Assembly: GCF_000015285.1 (NCBI RefSeq) | Contig: NC_008709.1 | Coordinates: 806,001-870,000 of the forward strand | Length of the DNA: 64,000 nucleotides | Source: Psychromonas ingrahamii 37 | Lineage (GTDB): Bacteria; Pseudomonadota; Gammaproteobacteria; Enterobacterales; Psychromonadaceae | Direction: 5' to 3' | In this document: positions 36,236-46,874 of the stretch, piece by piece | Numbering within the stretch: the stretch's first letter is position 1 | Layout: every line of letters begins with the position of its first letter | Notes under the pieces: model-generated | Seen by the model: the letters and a program-made list of their open reading frames with translations, nothing else | What the model was told of the DNA's origin: nothing | Databases searched by the model: none | Position numbers and translations under genes: made by a program

Positions 36236-37771
36236 GTGGAAAAATTACTATTTAAAACCGTCGCCGTGATAGGCGCGGGTGCAATGGGAGCGGGTATTGC
36301 TCAAGTTGCAGCGCAATCTGGCTATCAAGTTTATTTATTTGATCTTGCAAAAGGCAAGGCTGAAGAAGCAAAAGAGAATATCGAAAAACAACTTGAGCGT
36401 CGCGTTAAAAAAGGACGGATGGAACAACAGACACTGGAAAGCACTCTTCTGCGAATTCACTGTTCATCGGAATTATCTGAAATAGCGTCAGCAAATCTGG
36501 TGATTGAAGCTATTGTTGAAAATCTTGAAATAAAGCAGGGCTTATTTAAAGAATTAGAAACAATCTGTTCAGCGGATTGTATTTTAGCGTCGAATACATC
36601 ATCAATATCGATTACCGCGATTGCCAGTGCATTAAAATCGCCTGAACGCTTTATTGGCCTGCATTTTTTCAATCCTGCACCAGTGATGAAATTAGTCGAA
36701 GTGATTCAAGGTGTCGCAACGGCTGATAATATCGCAGAAACAGCGCAACAATGGGCACGCTCCTGCGGGAAAAAATCTGTTCTTGCCTGCTCTATTCCCG
36801 GTTTTATTGTCAATCGCGTCGCTCGGCCATTTTATGCTGAAGGGTTAAGAGCACTTGAAGAGAGCGTTGCAACTATTGATGATATTGATCACCTGATGCG
36901 TGCGTCGGCCGGGTTTAATATGGGGCCCTTTGAGCTGATGGATTTGATTGGTCATGATGTTAATTATGCGGTCACCAAAAGCGTATTTGATGCCTGTTAT
37001 CAAGATCGCAGATATCAACCCTCATTGGCTCAAAAAGAATTAGTCGATGCCGGATTTTTTGGCCGTAAGAGTGGGCGGGGTTTTTATGATTACAGCGAAA
37101 AGGCATATCAAAATAATTATAATACTTGCCGCCCGGTGACCATGGATATTAATGCTGTCACCCTGGCGACCCATTGGGATGACTCAGAATTAACACTTAA
37201 AGAGCTTGTTAACCAATCCTTTGGTGATAACAAAAATACAACATTGAATAATGCTCTGTTAGCGAAAGGCGCCATTCTAAAAGTTGATGACGTTCTTATT
37301 ATTCCAACAAGAGGGAAGACAGCAACAGAACTTTCCCATAAATTAGGCTCCGCGGTGGTCACTATTGATTACTGCCGTGATTATTTGTCTACCTCGGTTG
37401 TTGCTGTCTCAGGTGCACTGCAAAACAGCGATGCCCAGACGGATAAAGTCATTGCCTTTCTACAGTTATTGGATAAACAAGTCATTCTAATAAAAGATTA
37501 TCCCGGCATGATTGTTTGGCGCACATTAAGTATGTTGAGTAACGAAGCATTAGATTTAGCTAATAAAAAGGGTGCCTCCGAAGCTGATATTGATATCGCA
37601 ATGAAAAGCGGCGTCAATTATCCCTTAGGGCCCGTTGAGTGGGGTGAGAAATTAGGCTGGAAAAACGTCAAAGAAACATTGGAGTCTTTAACGGCTTTTT
37701 ATGGTGAAGAGCGCTACCGGCCATCCCCCTTATTAAGACAATTATCTTACGGAGTCATTAATGGAGAATAG
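36236..37771 (+). CDS. paaH: PaaH, 3-hydroxyadipyl-CoA dehydrogenase
   Basis: Oxidises 3-hydroxyadipyl-CoA to 3-oxoadipyl-CoA with NAD. It starts at GTG 36236, three bases after paaG, and has 511 residues, somewhat longer than E. coli PaaH (475). The NAD fold is [32 protein letters not shown] and [19 protein letters not shown] carry the catalytic Ser and His region; [20 protein letters not shown] belongs to the first C-terminal domain, and a second follows near [12 protein letters not shown]. Its end overlaps the paaI start by 11 bp. Confidence 0.96.
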   Translation: MEKLLFKTVAVIGAGAMGAGIAQVAAQSGYQVYLFDLAKGKAEEAKENIEKQLERRVKKGRMEQQTLESTLLRIHCSSELSEIASANLVIEAIVENLEIKQGLFKELETICSADCILASNTSSISITAIASALKSPERFIGLHFFNPAPVMKLVEVIQGVATADNIAETAQQWARSCGKKSVLACSIPGFIVNRVARPFYAEGLRALEESVATIDDIDHLMRASAGFNMGPFELMDLIGHDVNYAVTKSVFDACYQDRRYQPSLAQKELVDAGFFGRKSGRGFYDYSEKAYQNNYNTCRPVTMDINAVTLATHWDDSELTLKELVNQSFGDNKNTTLNNALLAKGAILKVDDVLIIPTRGKTATELSHKLGSAVVTIDYCRDYLSTSVVAVSGALQNSDAQTDKVIAFLQLLDKQVILIKDYPGMIVWRTLSMLSNEALDLANKKGASEADIDIAMKSGVNYPLGPVEWGEKLGWKNVKETLESLTAFYGEERYRPSPLLRQLSYGVINGE

Positions 37772-38201
37772 TCAAGAATTAGCATGGCGTTGTGCCAAAA
37801 AAATGTATAACAATGATGCTTGCTCTAATTTCTTAGGAATGAAAATCGAAGACATGGGTAAGGGATATGCGGTGCTTAATATGGTTGTCAGTAACACTAT
37901 GTTAAACGGTTTTCCAAGTTGCCATGGCGGAATGATTTTTTCCCTTGCAGATTCAGCCTTTGCCTTTGCATGTAACAGTGAGAATCAGACTGCTGTGGCT
38001 GCGGGTTGCAATATTGAATATCTTCGCCCGGGGTTTGAGGGCGACATACTTACGGCAACGGCGCATATGAAATCCCAGGGAAAAGTAACCGGTACCTATG
38101 ATGTTGAAGTCACCAATCAACAGCAAAAATTGGTCGCTCTATTTAGAGGGAAAGCGTATCGGTTAGGCACTCAAATATTAGGAGATAACAACAATGATTA
38201 A
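37761..38201 (+). CDS. paaI: PaaI, hydroxyphenylacetyl-CoA thioesterase
   Basis: Hot-dog-fold thioesterase that clears dead-end CoA esters and frees CoA. The 146-residue protein has [25 protein letters not shown] with the HGG motif and the catalytic aspartate, and [14 protein letters not shown]. It overlaps both paaH (11 bp) and paaJ (8 bp), a sign of translational coupling. Confidence 0.95.
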   Translation: MENSQELAWRCAKKMYNNDACSNFLGMKIEDMGKGYAVLNMVVSNTMLNGFPSCHGGMIFSLADSAFAFACNSENQTAVAAGCNIEYLRPGFEGDILTATAHMKSQGKVTGTYDVEVTNQQQKLVALFRGKAYRLGTQILGDNNND

Positions 38202-39399
38202 TGCATATATCTGCGATGCAATAAGAACACCAATAGGTCGTTACGGCGGCGGTCTCTCACCAATACGTCCGGATGATCTGGGCGCTTTACCCATTAAAGC
38301 CATTATGGAACGTAATCCGGATATTGATTGGCGAGAAATTGATGATGTTATTTATGGGTGTGCAAACCAGGCTGGAGAAGATAATCGTAATGTTGCGCGC
38401 ATGAGTCTGCTGCTTGCCGGATTGCCGGAAGAAGTATCAGGTACCACTATTAATCGCTTATGTGGCTCTGGTATGGATGCTATTTCACTTGTTGCAAGAA
38501 GTATTAAGGCAGGTGATGCAGAGCTTATGATTGCTGGTGGTGTTGAATCAATGTCACGCGCTCCTTTTGTGATGGGTAAAGCGACGTCAGCTTACTCCCG
38601 CAATGCAGAAATGTACGATACAACCATTGGATGGCGCTTTATAAATAAAGAGCTGCAAAAACAGTTTGGCACGGACTCTATGCCTGAAACAGCAGAAAAT
38701 GTCGCTGCCCGATACAATATCTCCCGCGAAGATCAGGATGCTTTTGCCCTAAGAAGTCAATACCGCACTGAACAAGCCCAGAAATCGGGAAGACTGTCAG
38801 AAGAAATTGTGCCGGTGACCATTTTAAATCGCAAATCTGAACCAACCATTATTGATAAAGATGAGCACCCGCGTCCAGAAACAACGCTTTCTCAATTAGC
38901 TAATTTACGTACTCCTTTTGCTGAAAATGGCAGTGTGACTGCTGGCAATTCGTCTGGTGTTAATGATGGTGCTGCTGCAATGTTAATCGCAAGCGACAAA
39001 GCGGTTATTAAATACGGTTTATTACCAAAAGCAAAAGTGATTGCCTGTGCAACTGCCGGGGTTGAGCCATCCATAATGGGAATGGGTCCAGCACCTGCGG
39101 TTAAAAAAGTGCTTAAAAAAGCGGGTTTATCAATTGATGATATGGATGTAATTGAATTAAATGAAGCTTTTGCAGCACAATCATTAGCCGTATTACGTGA
39201 ATTAGGGTTGCCTGATGATGCTGATCATGTCAACCCAAATGGCGGTGCCATTGCATTAGGGCATCCACTGGGAATGAGCGGTACTCGACTTGTTATGGCT
39301 GCCACTAATGAGTTAACACGACGTAAAGGAAAATATGCGCTTTGTTGCATGTGTATCGGTGTTGGTCAAGGCATTGCCATGATCATTGAACGCGTTTAA
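38194..39399 (+). CDS. paaJ: PaaJ, 3-oxoadipyl-CoA thiolase
   Basis: Beta-ketothiolase that cleaves 3-oxoadipyl-CoA to acetyl-CoA and succinyl-CoA and also acts on the dehydrosuberyl intermediate. The 401-residue length equals E. coli PaaJ. Nucleophile C90 is in NRLCGSGMDA, the histidine in NPNGGAIALGHPLGMSGTRL, and the second cysteine near the end in CCMCIGVGQG. It overlaps paaI and precedes paaK by 66 bp. Confidence 0.96.
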   Translation: MINAYICDAIRTPIGRYGGGLSPIRPDDLGALPIKAIMERNPDIDWREIDDVIYGCANQAGEDNRNVARMSLLLAGLPEEVSGTTINRLCGSGMDAISLVARSIKAGDAELMIAGGVESMSRAPFVMGKATSAYSRNAEMYDTTIGWRFINKELQKQFGTDSMPETAENVAARYNISREDQDAFALRSQYRTEQAQKSGRLSEEIVPVTILNRKSEPTIIDKDEHPRPETTLSQLANLRTPFAENGSVTAGNSSGVNDGAAAMLIASDKAVIKYGLLPKAKVIACATAGVEPSIMGMGPAPAVKKVLKKAGLSIDDMDVIELNEAFAAQSLAVLRELGLPDDADHVNPNGGAIALGHPLGMSGTRLVMAATNELTRRKGKYALCCMCIGVGQGIAMIIERV

Positions 39400-39465
39400 T
39401 TGCTTATTTAACTCTGTTGTTAGGGCTATAAAAACAGAGTGATATATTAAAAAGGAAAGAGAACA

Positions 39466-40761
39466 ATGACAATTTATAATAAATTAGAATCAATTGAAAA
39501 AGCATCATCTGAAGATCTGCGTGCTTTACAGTTTGAGCGTATGAAATGGACCATTGAACACGCTTATCAAAACTCTCCAATGTATAAGAAAAAATTTGAT
39601 GATGCCGGCGTACAGCCTTCAGATTTTCAATGCTTGGAAGACATTAATAAATTTCCTTACACCACCAAAGAAGATCTTCGTCAAAACTATCCCTTTGGTA
39701 CGCTTGCAGTCCCAATGAAAGATGTTGTCCGTGTCCATGCATCATCGGGCACAACCGGAAAACCGACCGTTGTCGGCTACACTCAAAACGATATTGATAC
39801 CTGGGCAACTATTGTGGCTCGTTCAATTCGAGCGGCAGGCGGTAGTTCAGAAGACATTATCCATATTGCTTATGGTTATGGCCTGTTTACCGGAGGGTTG
39901 GGGGCACATTATGGTGCTGAAAAACTGGGTGCGACTGTTATTCCAATGTCCGGCGGACAAACCGAAAAACAAATTCAATTAATTGAAGATTTTAAACCCA
40001 CTATTATTATGGTGACGCCTTCTTATTGTTTAAATTTGATTGATGAACTTGAGAAAAAACACGGCGGTGATGCCTCAAATTGTTCACTGAAAATTGGTAT
40101 CTTTGGCGCCGAGCCTTGGACTGACTCTATGCGCAAAGAAATCGAAAACCGCTTAGGCATTAAAGCGTTAGACATCTACGGTTTAACCGAAGTGATGGGC
40201 CCTGGGGTTGCAATGGAATGTGCTGAAACAGCCGATGGTCCAACCATTTGGGAAGATCATTTTTACCCTGAAATTGTTAATCCTGTTAGTGGTGATGTTC
40301 TACCTGATAATGAACATGGTGAATTAGTCTTTACCTCGCTAACAAAAGAAGCGATGCCTGTTATACGCTATAGAACGCGCGATTTAACCCGGCTTTTACC
40401 CGGTACAGCAAGAACAATGCGACGTATGGATAAAATAACCGGTCGCAGCGATGATATGTTGATTATCCGCGGCGTAAATGTATTTCCATCACAAGTAGAA
40501 GAACAAATTCTCAGTGTTGCCGGATTCGATCCACATTATCAACTTGAAATTAATAAGCAGGGAAACCTTGATACATTGACAGTCAAAGTTGAACTCAAAG
40601 GCACGATAGACAACCAAACAAGTATTAATATGGTGACTGAACTTAAGCATCGAATCAAAACAATGATTGGTGTATCTTCAAAAATATTGATTCAACCTAG
40701 TGGCGTTATTCCTCGCTCGGAAGGCAAAGCACAGCGTGTTTTTGATTTAAGAGCATCCTAA
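39466..40761 (+). CDS. paaK: PaaK, phenylacetate-CoA ligase
   Basis: First enzyme of the route; it makes phenylacetyl-CoA from phenylacetate, CoA and ATP. The 431-residue protein of the adenylate-forming family has the P-loop HASSGTTGKPTVVGYT, YGLTEVMGPGVAMEC, and the C-terminal hinge region IRYRTRDLT and GRSDDMLIIRGVNVFPSQVE. AAGGAAAGAG precedes the start. The 66-bp gap after paaJ contains no strong terminator, so it may share the operon mRNA. Confidence 0.97.
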   Translation: MTIYNKLESIEKASSEDLRALQFERMKWTIEHAYQNSPMYKKKFDDAGVQPSDFQCLEDINKFPYTTKEDLRQNYPFGTLAVPMKDVVRVHASSGTTGKPTVVGYTQNDIDTWATIVARSIRAAGGSSEDIIHIAYGYGLFTGGLGAHYGAEKLGATVIPMSGGQTEKQIQLIEDFKPTIIMVTPSYCLNLIDELEKKHGGDASNCSLKIGIFGAEPWTDSMRKEIENRLGIKALDIYGLTEVMGPGVAMECAETADGPTIWEDHFYPEIVNPVSGDVLPDNEHGELVFTSLTKEAMPVIRYRTRDLTRLLPGTARTMRRMDKITGRSDDMLIIRGVNVFPSQVEEQILSVAGFDPHYQLEINKQGNLDTLTVKVELKGTIDNQTSINMVTELKHRIKTMIGVSSKILIQPSGVIPRSEGKAQRVFDLRAS

Positions 40762-40948
40762 ATATTTTATAAAAAAAAAGCTTCTCCTCTTTATTATTAG
40801 TTAATAAATAAAGAATAAAACTAAGTAATGTCTTTAATTTTATTCTTTATCATATGAAAGTTATAGTAAGATGGCCAGCATATAAAGTTCATTATAAATG
40901 TGCTTACTCCTTACTTTTTAGACTTAAAAATAATTATATTGAGGTTTT

Positions 40949-41878
40949 TTGAAAACAAAATTAAACGAATTTTTCACTTTAGCAATAGAGCATAATTATA
41001 TTAGTGGAAGATCCTTAGTGATGACTTTCCTGGGTGATTATCTTTGCCATAGTGACAGTGCAATAGGGATGAGCAGCTTAATAAACTTCTTTGAATCTTT
41101 AGGGTTCAATCAACGTTTTGTACGCTCATCCCTGTTTAGATTAAAACAAGACGGTTGGGTTGATGCAAAAAAAGTAGGCAGGAAAAGCTATTATTATATG
41201 ACGCCTGAGCGCTTTGATGAAATAAGAGAGGCGAACAAAAAAATTTATAATACCGAAAAGCCGGCCTGGAATGGAAGATGGAATTTTATTCATATTCCCT
41301 CATCTACGATCACTGAATCAAACCTTAAAGGCAAAGAACTGGCTAAATATGGTTTTGGAATACTCAATAAAGGAATGTATATTCAGGCAGATCAAGGACA
41401 AGCATTGCAACCTAGCTTTAAACGGATCTTAAGTAAATGTTCAGATGCAACTATTTTGACTGGCGCAGAGCTTGTTTCATGCAAGGAAAAAAACAAAAGT
41501 AAATTTGTTTCTGATACTTGGAATTTAGATAAAATCAATGACGATTACGGCGCTTTTGTCAATATGTTTGACCCAATAGAGTTAATGATACAAGAGGCAG
41601 GCAGTGACGCCTTAGATAATGAAGATTGTTTCAAATTACGCCTTCTCCTGATCCATTTTTATAGACGTATTATTATTCGTGATCCTCTGCTTCCCGATGA
41701 ATTCTTGCCTCATAATTGGAGTGGACGGCGTGCGCAAGAAATTACAATCAATATATACCAAAAAATTCATTTACAAGCCAAAGCTCATATAACAGAGCAT
41801 GGTGAAACAATTGACGGGCTATTGCCTTTACTTGCATCGGATTATTATTCTCGTTTTAATGGTCTGGGTAATATTTAA
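40949..41878 (+). CDS. paaX: PaaX, phenylacetyl-CoA-responsive repressor
   Basis: Repressor of paa genes that is released by phenylacetyl-CoA. It begins at TTG 40949 after GAGG and has 309 residues (E. coli 316). The N-terminal winged helix is visible in SLINFFESLGFNQRFVRSSLFRLKQDGWVDAKKVGRKSYY, followed by the conserved central domain (YGFGILNKGMYIQ) and C-terminal LLLIHFYRRIIIRDPLLPDEFLPHNW. A 187-bp gap after paaK may hold its own weak promoter. It lies 18 bp before paaY. Confidence 0.94.
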   Translation: MKTKLNEFFTLAIEHNYISGRSLVMTFLGDYLCHSDSAIGMSSLINFFESLGFNQRFVRSSLFRLKQDGWVDAKKVGRKSYYYMTPERFDEIREANKKIYNTEKPAWNGRWNFIHIPSSTITESNLKGKELAKYGFGILNKGMYIQADQGQALQPSFKRILSKCSDATILTGAELVSCKEKNKSKFVSDTWNLDKINDDYGAFVNMFDPIELMIQEAGSDALDNEDCFKLRLLLIHFYRRIIIRDPLLPDEFLPHNWSGRRAQEITINIYQKIHLQAKAHITEHGETIDGLLPLLASDYYSRFNGLGNI

Positions 41879-41896
41879 TAATACAAAGGATTTAGC

Positions 41897-42487
41897 ATGG
41901 CAATATATAAAATTGATGGAGTAACACCGGTCATTCACCCTAGCAGTTTTGTGCACCCCAGTGCTGATATTATTGGTGATGTGATAATAGGAAAAAATGT
42001 TTATATTGGCCCGCAAGTCGCTGTTCGTGGTGATATGGGCGGTATCCGCATTATGGATGGCAGCAATATACAGGATAACTGTGTGATTCATGGTTTTCCT
42101 GATTATGAAACACTATTAGAAGAAAATAGTCATATTGGTCATGGCGCAATTATTCATGGTTGTCATATCGAAGAAAATTGCCTTATTGGAATGAATGCGG
42201 TGGTAATGGATTTATCTGTAATAGGTAAAGAATCCATTGTAGGCGCGCACAGTTTTATTAAGGCAAATAGTCATTTTGATGCGAGAAGCTTAATACTCGG
42301 CAGTCCTGCGACAGTAAAACGTACAGTCTCAGATGATGAATTAACCTGGAAAATTAAAGGCACAGTAATGTACCATGAGCTTGTTGAGCGCTGTAAGAGT
42401 TCACTTATTGAAACGGCTCCACTACCCTATCCAGAAAAAGATAGAGAGGGCATTATCTTTAAAAAAACCCACAGTGTGAAAACATAA
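41897..42487 (+). CDS. paaY: PaaY, hexapeptide-repeat thioesterase
   Basis: Left-handed beta-helix protein of the gamma-carbonic-anhydrase family that hydrolyses inhibitory CoA esters in the paa pathway. It has 196 residues, the E. coli length, with VHPSADIIGDVIIGKNVYIGP, VRGDMGGI, and metal-ligand histidines in NCVIHGF and IGHGAIIHGCHI. The C-terminus extends beyond the helix as in PaaY. It ends at a bidirectional terminator facing the RND genes. Confidence 0.95.
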   Translation: MAIYKIDGVTPVIHPSSFVHPSADIIGDVIIGKNVYIGPQVAVRGDMGGIRIMDGSNIQDNCVIHGFPDYETLLEENSHIGHGAIIHGCHIEENCLIGMNAVVMDLSVIGKESIVGAHSFIKANSHFDARSLILGSPATVKRTVSDDELTWKIKGTVMYHELVERCKSSLIETAPLPYPEKDREGIIFKKTHSVKT

Positions 42488-42557
42488 ATTCAACTGCCTG
42501 GTTTGGCATCTTCAAGTCGTTTGGGGTTAAAGACGGTTGATTGTGCTTTAAAAAAAT

Positions 42558-42587
42558 AAAAAGACCGCCGATTTAGGCGGTCTTTTT
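42558..42587. terminator. Bidirectional terminator after paaY
   Basis: AAAAAGACCGCC (42558-42569) pairs perfectly with GGCGGTCTTTTT (42576-42587) around a 6-base loop, with T tracts on both strands, between the convergent paaY and RND genes. Confidence 0.95.
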
Positions 42588-42616
42588 ATATGCGTCCCTA
42601 ATAATAAAGAAGCAGC

Positions 42617-45600
42617 TTAGGACTCAAAGCGCTTATGCATAAAGGCGTAATAAAGCACCGGAATAATCAGTAAGGTTAATATTGTTGAGATAAAAATACC
42701 AAAAATCAGGCTGATTGCCAAACCGCCAAAAATGGGATCATCAAGAATAAAAAATGCCCCAATCATCGCCGCTAAGCCGGTTAAAATAATAGGTTTGGCA
42801 CGTACTGCCCCTGCATTAATAACCGCTTCGCTAAAAGGTTTCCCATTGTTTGTTTGATGATTAATAAAATCAACTAACAAAATTGAGTTTCTGACAATAA
42901 TACCTGCCAGGGCGATCATCCCGATCATTGAGGTCGCAGCAAATTGTTGTCCTAACAGGGCATGTCCGGGCATCACGCCGATAATAGTTAAGGGAATGGG
43001 CGCCATAATAATAAGCGGGACAATATAGGAGCGGAACTGCGCAACGACTAATAGATAAATCAATATCATTCCAACGCCATAAGCAATACCCATATCCCGG
43101 AAGGTTTCATAGGTTATTTTCCATTCACCATCCCATAAGATGGCGACTTCTTCAGTACCCTTAGGTTGATTAATAAGATATTGATTGATATCTAATTTTT
43201 TTTCTTTGATGGTGTTGTATATAGAGAACATACCATATAAAGGGCTGTCTAATTGTCCCGTCATATCCGCCGTCAGCATAATCATTGGAATCATGTTTTT
43301 ATGCATAATAGGTTTATCCACCAGGGTTTTCTTAATCTCAATTACCTCGGACAGAGAAATTAATTTACCATTCTGGTTGGCGAGTTTAAGATTTAAGACC
43401 TGTGCCAAATTGACTTTATCACCCTCTTTAAGCTGGAGACGAATAGGGATGGCATACTTTTGTTTATCGCTGTGTAGAATATTAATATCTTTGCCGCCAA
43501 TGGAGGTTGATACTGCGTCCACTATATTGGCATAGGACAGCATTAAGCGCGCTGCCTTACTGCGGTCAATATTAACTTGCCATTTTTCCTGATCCTCTGG
43601 ATACATTATATCAACATCAACTACATCGTCAGTACCATAAAACAAGGCCTGTAACTGCTTGGCTGTCTGCTGCCTAAGCGCCGCATTCGGGGCATAGACT
43701 TCTGCCACAATGGGTGACCATACCGGTGGTCCCGGTGGTACTTCGACGACTTTTACATTGGCTTGATAAGGTTGAGCTATTTTTTGCAGTTGGCCGCGGA
43801 TACTGAGCGCTATCTTATGGCTATCGCGCTGCCGCTTACTTTTATCGATAAGATTAACCTGAATATCACCGAGCTCCTGGGTGCTGCGCATATCGTAATG
43901 ACGCACCAGACCATTAAAGTTAATCGGCGCCGCAGTCCCGGCATAAATTTGAAAGTTTTTAATTTCAGGGACATCGATAACAACTGTACTCAACTCCACC
44001 AGTAAACGTTGGGTTTCTTCGATAGGACTGCCTTCGGGTAAGTCCACAATGATTTGAAATTCTGATTTATTATCAAAGGGTAACATCTTCAGAACCACTA
44101 ATTTTGTAAGGGGTAGAAGCACAGATAACAGGATTAAAATCATCACCACAACAAATAGAATCCAACGCGCCATTTTCGCTTTTTTGCCCAGCACAAAGGG
44201 GCCAATTATTTTATGGAATAAGCGGTCCATAAAATTTTCTGTGATCGGCTTAACTTCTTCGCTTGCGTGAGTGATTGGCTTTTTAGTTGGCCTGTGAGAT
44301 TTTAATAATTTTCCGCTTAACCAGGGGGAAAGCACAAAAGCAACAGCTAATGAAATCAGCATTCCCATGCTGGCATTAATGGGAATGGGACTCATATAAG
44401 GGCCCATTAAGCCACTGACAAAAGCCATTGGCAAAAGGGCTGCAATAACCGTAAAGGTTGCAAGTATAGTCGGCCCTCCAACTTCATCGACCGCAACGGG
44501 AATGATTTTACTGAGTTTTTCATTACTTAACTTCATATGGCGGTGAATATTTTCCACTACCACAATCGCATCATCGACCAGAATCCCTATCGAGAAAATA
44601 AGTGCAAACAGAGAAACCCGGTTCAGGGTAAATCCGTAGGCCCATGAGGCAAACAGAGTAATAGTCAAAGTGATCGAAATAGCCACGCCTACCACAACTG
44701 CTTCCCGCCAGCCCATGGTTAATAACACTAAAATAATTACTGCGCTGGTGGCGAAGATAAGTTTAGCAATTAACGTGTTGGATTTATCTTCCGCGGTGGC
44801 GCCATAATCGCGCGAAATGGTCACCTCAATATTGTTTGGGATAAGCACATTTTTAATTTCATTAATGCGCGCTGCTATTGCATTGGTGACATCAACGGCA
44901 TTTTTACCGGGCTGCTTGGCAATCGCTATCGTTACCGCGGGATATAACTTGCCATCTTCACCGTGTAACACATTTTTCGTTGGAATATCGGCGGACAGAT
45001 TAACTTCGGCGACATCTTCTAAATAAACTGGAAAACCACTTTTAACCGAAACAATCAATTTTTTTATTTCAGAAATGTTTTGTAAAAACTGCCCTGTTTG
45101 TACTTTTATCTGCTGGTTATTCTGTATTAAAGAAACCGGCGATGAGCTGGCATTGTTACTGGCTAACACTTGATTGATCTGATCAAAACTGACGCCAAAA
45201 CTGTTCATTTTTATGGGATCGATACGTATATCAACAATCAGTTGATGCCCGCCAACCGTATAGATATCACGGGTGCCATTAATATGTTTAAGTTCGCTTT
45301 CCAAGCCATGAGCAACCTGAGTCAATTGCTGTGGGGTGACATTTTTATCTTTTGACCAAAGGGTTAATGAGGAGATGGGTACATCATCAATGGCGCGCGG
45401 TTTAATCAAGGGTTGGCCGATACCTGCATTCATCGGCAGTTTATCCATATTGGAATAAACTTGGTTGTACAAATTGACAATCGCATCGTTACGTTGTTCA
45501 CCCACCTTAAAAATAACGATGATCATCGCACCATCGGGTTGCGAAAAAGAGTAAGTAGTATCAATCCCTTTTATTTCAGAAATCACCTGTTCCATCGGAA

Positions 45601-45814
45601 TGGTCACTAAGTTTTCTACCTCTTTAGGGGAGGCGCCGGGGAAGGGGATATAGATATCTGCAAAAGTGACATCGATTTGTGGTTCCTCCTCCTTGGGAGT
45701 TACCATAATAGCGAAAAAACCTAATAATAATCCGACAATAGCAAGCAAAGGGGTGATGGCAGCCCCTTGGAAATATTGTGCAATTCTCCCTGAAATATTG
45801 AGTTGAGAATTCAT
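42617..45814 (-). CDS. RND efflux transporter, inner-membrane pump
   Basis: A 1065-residue proton-driven pump of the AcrB/MexF-like superfamily with two repeats of six membrane segments. Motifs include PGASPKEVENLVTIPMEQVISEIKGI in the first periplasmic loop, IFSIGILVDDAIVVVENIHRHM with the proton-relay aspartates in helix 4, and GIIVRNSILLVDFINHQ in the second half. The PKEEEPQIDV start places it among HAE-like pumps close to the putative multidrug or biocide group, not CzcA. It shares one base with the adaptor gene. No outer-membrane channel is encoded next to it. The substrate is unknown. Confidence 0.92.
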   Translation of the reverse strand: MNSQLNISGRIAQYFQGAAITPLLAIVGLLLGFFAIMVTPKEEEPQIDVTFADIYIPFPGASPKEVENLVTIPMEQVISEIKGIDTTYSFSQPDGAMIIVIFKVGEQRNDAIVNLYNQVYSNMDKLPMNAGIGQPLIKPRAIDDVPISSLTLWSKDKNVTPQQLTQVAHGLESELKHINGTRDIYTVGGHQLIVDIRIDPIKMNSFGVSFDQINQVLASNNASSSPVSLIQNNQQIKVQTGQFLQNISEIKKLIVSVKSGFPVYLEDVAEVNLSADIPTKNVLHGEDGKLYPAVTIAIAKQPGKNAVDVTNAIAARINEIKNVLIPNNIEVTISRDYGATAEDKSNTLIAKLIFATSAVIILVLLTMGWREAVVVGVAISITLTITLFASWAYGFTLNRVSLFALIFSIGILVDDAIVVVENIHRHMKLSNEKLSKIIPVAVDEVGGPTILATFTVIAALLPMAFVSGLMGPYMSPIPINASMGMLISLAVAFVLSPWLSGKLLKSHRPTKKPITHASEEVKPITENFMDRLFHKIIGPFVLGKKAKMARWILFVVVMILILLSVLLPLTKLVVLKMLPFDNKSEFQIIVDLPEGSPIEETQRLLVELSTVVIDVPEIKNFQIYAGTAAPINFNGLVRHYDMRSTQELGDIQVNLIDKSKRQRDSHKIALSIRGQLQKIAQPYQANVKVVEVPPGPPVWSPIVAEVYAPNAALRQQTAKQLQALFYGTDDVVDVDIMYPEDQEKWQVNIDRSKAARLMLSYANIVDAVSTSIGGKDINILHSDKQKYAIPIRLQLKEGDKVNLAQVLNLKLANQNGKLISLSEVIEIKKTLVDKPIMHKNMIPMIMLTADMTGQLDSPLYGMFSIYNTIKEKKLDINQYLINQPKGTEEVAILWDGEWKITYETFRDMGIAYGVGMILIYLLVVAQFRSYIVPLIIMAPIPLTIIGVMPGHALLGQQFAATSMIGMIALAGIIVRNSILLVDFINHQTNNGKPFSEAVINAGAVRAKPIILTGLAAMIGAFFILDDPIFGGLAISLIFGIFISTILTLLIIPVLYYAFMHKRFES

Positions 45815-46842
45815 TATTTAGCCCCTAGCTGTTGTAGCTTTTGGTAAGCATCAATACTGATTTTATCGCCGGAATGTAATCCGGATAAAATTTCAACCTC
45901 GTTATCCAGACTATTACCCAATCGAACTTGAGTTAACACCGCTTTACCATCAACATCCCGATAGACTGCATTCAGTTCGTTATTGGTCAAGATTGCGCTG
46001 CTGGGTACGCTAATCATTTTTGATTCTCCCCAAACAAATTGTACTTTCACCCACATTCCGGGTAATAAGAGTTTCTCGGTAGGCGGTAAGTCTATACGGA
46101 CCTTAAAAGCATGAGACTGTTGATCGGCATAGTTAAATAACGTGATTTTATTCGAAAACAGTTTACTGCCATCACTGAGAGTAATAATAAACTCTGGATT
46201 ATTACGCAGCGCCACAAGATAACGTTGCGGAATCTCAGTTATCGCACGCAGGTTGGTTAATGACATACCGGAAAAAAGTGGCGCGCCGGGATTGACTGTT
46301 TCACCAATCTCGACATGCCGTTCGGTCACAACACCTGCGAAGGGGGCTTTGATAATAGTATAATCTAAGGATTCTTTGGCTTGGATTAAACCCGCCTGGG
46401 CTGCCTTTATAAGCTGTTTATTGGTTTCAGCTGTCGCTGCAGCCTGATCTAATTGCCCTTGTGAAATAGCACCTTTAGGAAAAAGTTTTTTATAACGATC
46501 ATAATTTAATTTTGATTCATTATAGGCCGCCTGAGTGCGTAATACATTAGCTTCCGCAGCGGCGAGCTGTGCTCCCTGCTCTTTGTTGGTCATTTCCAAT
46601 ATAATGCTGTCTTGTTCGACATAATCATTTGTATCAAAATTAATTTTTGTAATACGCCCGCTGGTTTGTGAAGAAACCGTTGCTTTATTAATGGCCTCAA
46701 TGGTGGCATCTAAAACGACGATCTGTTCTTTTTTCTGATCGATTACTTCAAACAATGTATCTGCTAAAAGCGATTTACTGTAAATAATGGCAAAAAACAA
46801 GCTTATAAAAAATGCTGAGAGTGAATAATATTTTGATTTCAT
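45814..46842 (-). CDS. RND periplasmic adaptor (membrane fusion protein)
   Basis: A 342-residue adaptor that links the pump to an outer-membrane channel. It has a signal-like N-terminal segment (about 7-27), a lipoyl-type half (SSQTSGRITKINFDTNDYVEQDSIIL), a coiled-coil hairpin at about 85-150 (Ala/Gln/Lys-rich), the second half IIKAPFAGVVTERHVEIGETVNPG, and a beta-barrel. It is the first gene of the operon; its TAA overlaps the pump's ATG. A palindrome overlaps its promoter. Confidence 0.9.
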   Translation of the reverse strand: MKSKYYSLSAFFISLFFAIIYSKSLLADTLFEVIDQKKEQIVVLDATIEAINKATVSSQTSGRITKINFDTNDYVEQDSIILEMTNKEQGAQLAAAEANVLRTQAAYNESKLNYDRYKKLFPKGAISQGQLDQAAATAETNKQLIKAAQAGLIQAKESLDYTIIKAPFAGVVTERHVEIGETVNPGAPLFSGMSLTNLRAITEIPQRYLVALRNNPEFIITLSDGSKLFSNKITLFNYADQQSHAFKVRIDLPPTEKLLLPGMWVKVQFVWGESKMISVPSSAILTNNELNAVYRDVDGKAVLTQVRLGNSLDNEVEILSGLHSGDKISIDAYQKLQQLGAK

Positions 46843-46874
46843 GAGTGCGCCCTTGACAATGAACCTTAATTTTA

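Noticed and set aside
43185-43535. 116-codon plus-strand ORF inside the RND pump gene
   Set aside because: Shadow on the opposite strand of a clear pump gene.
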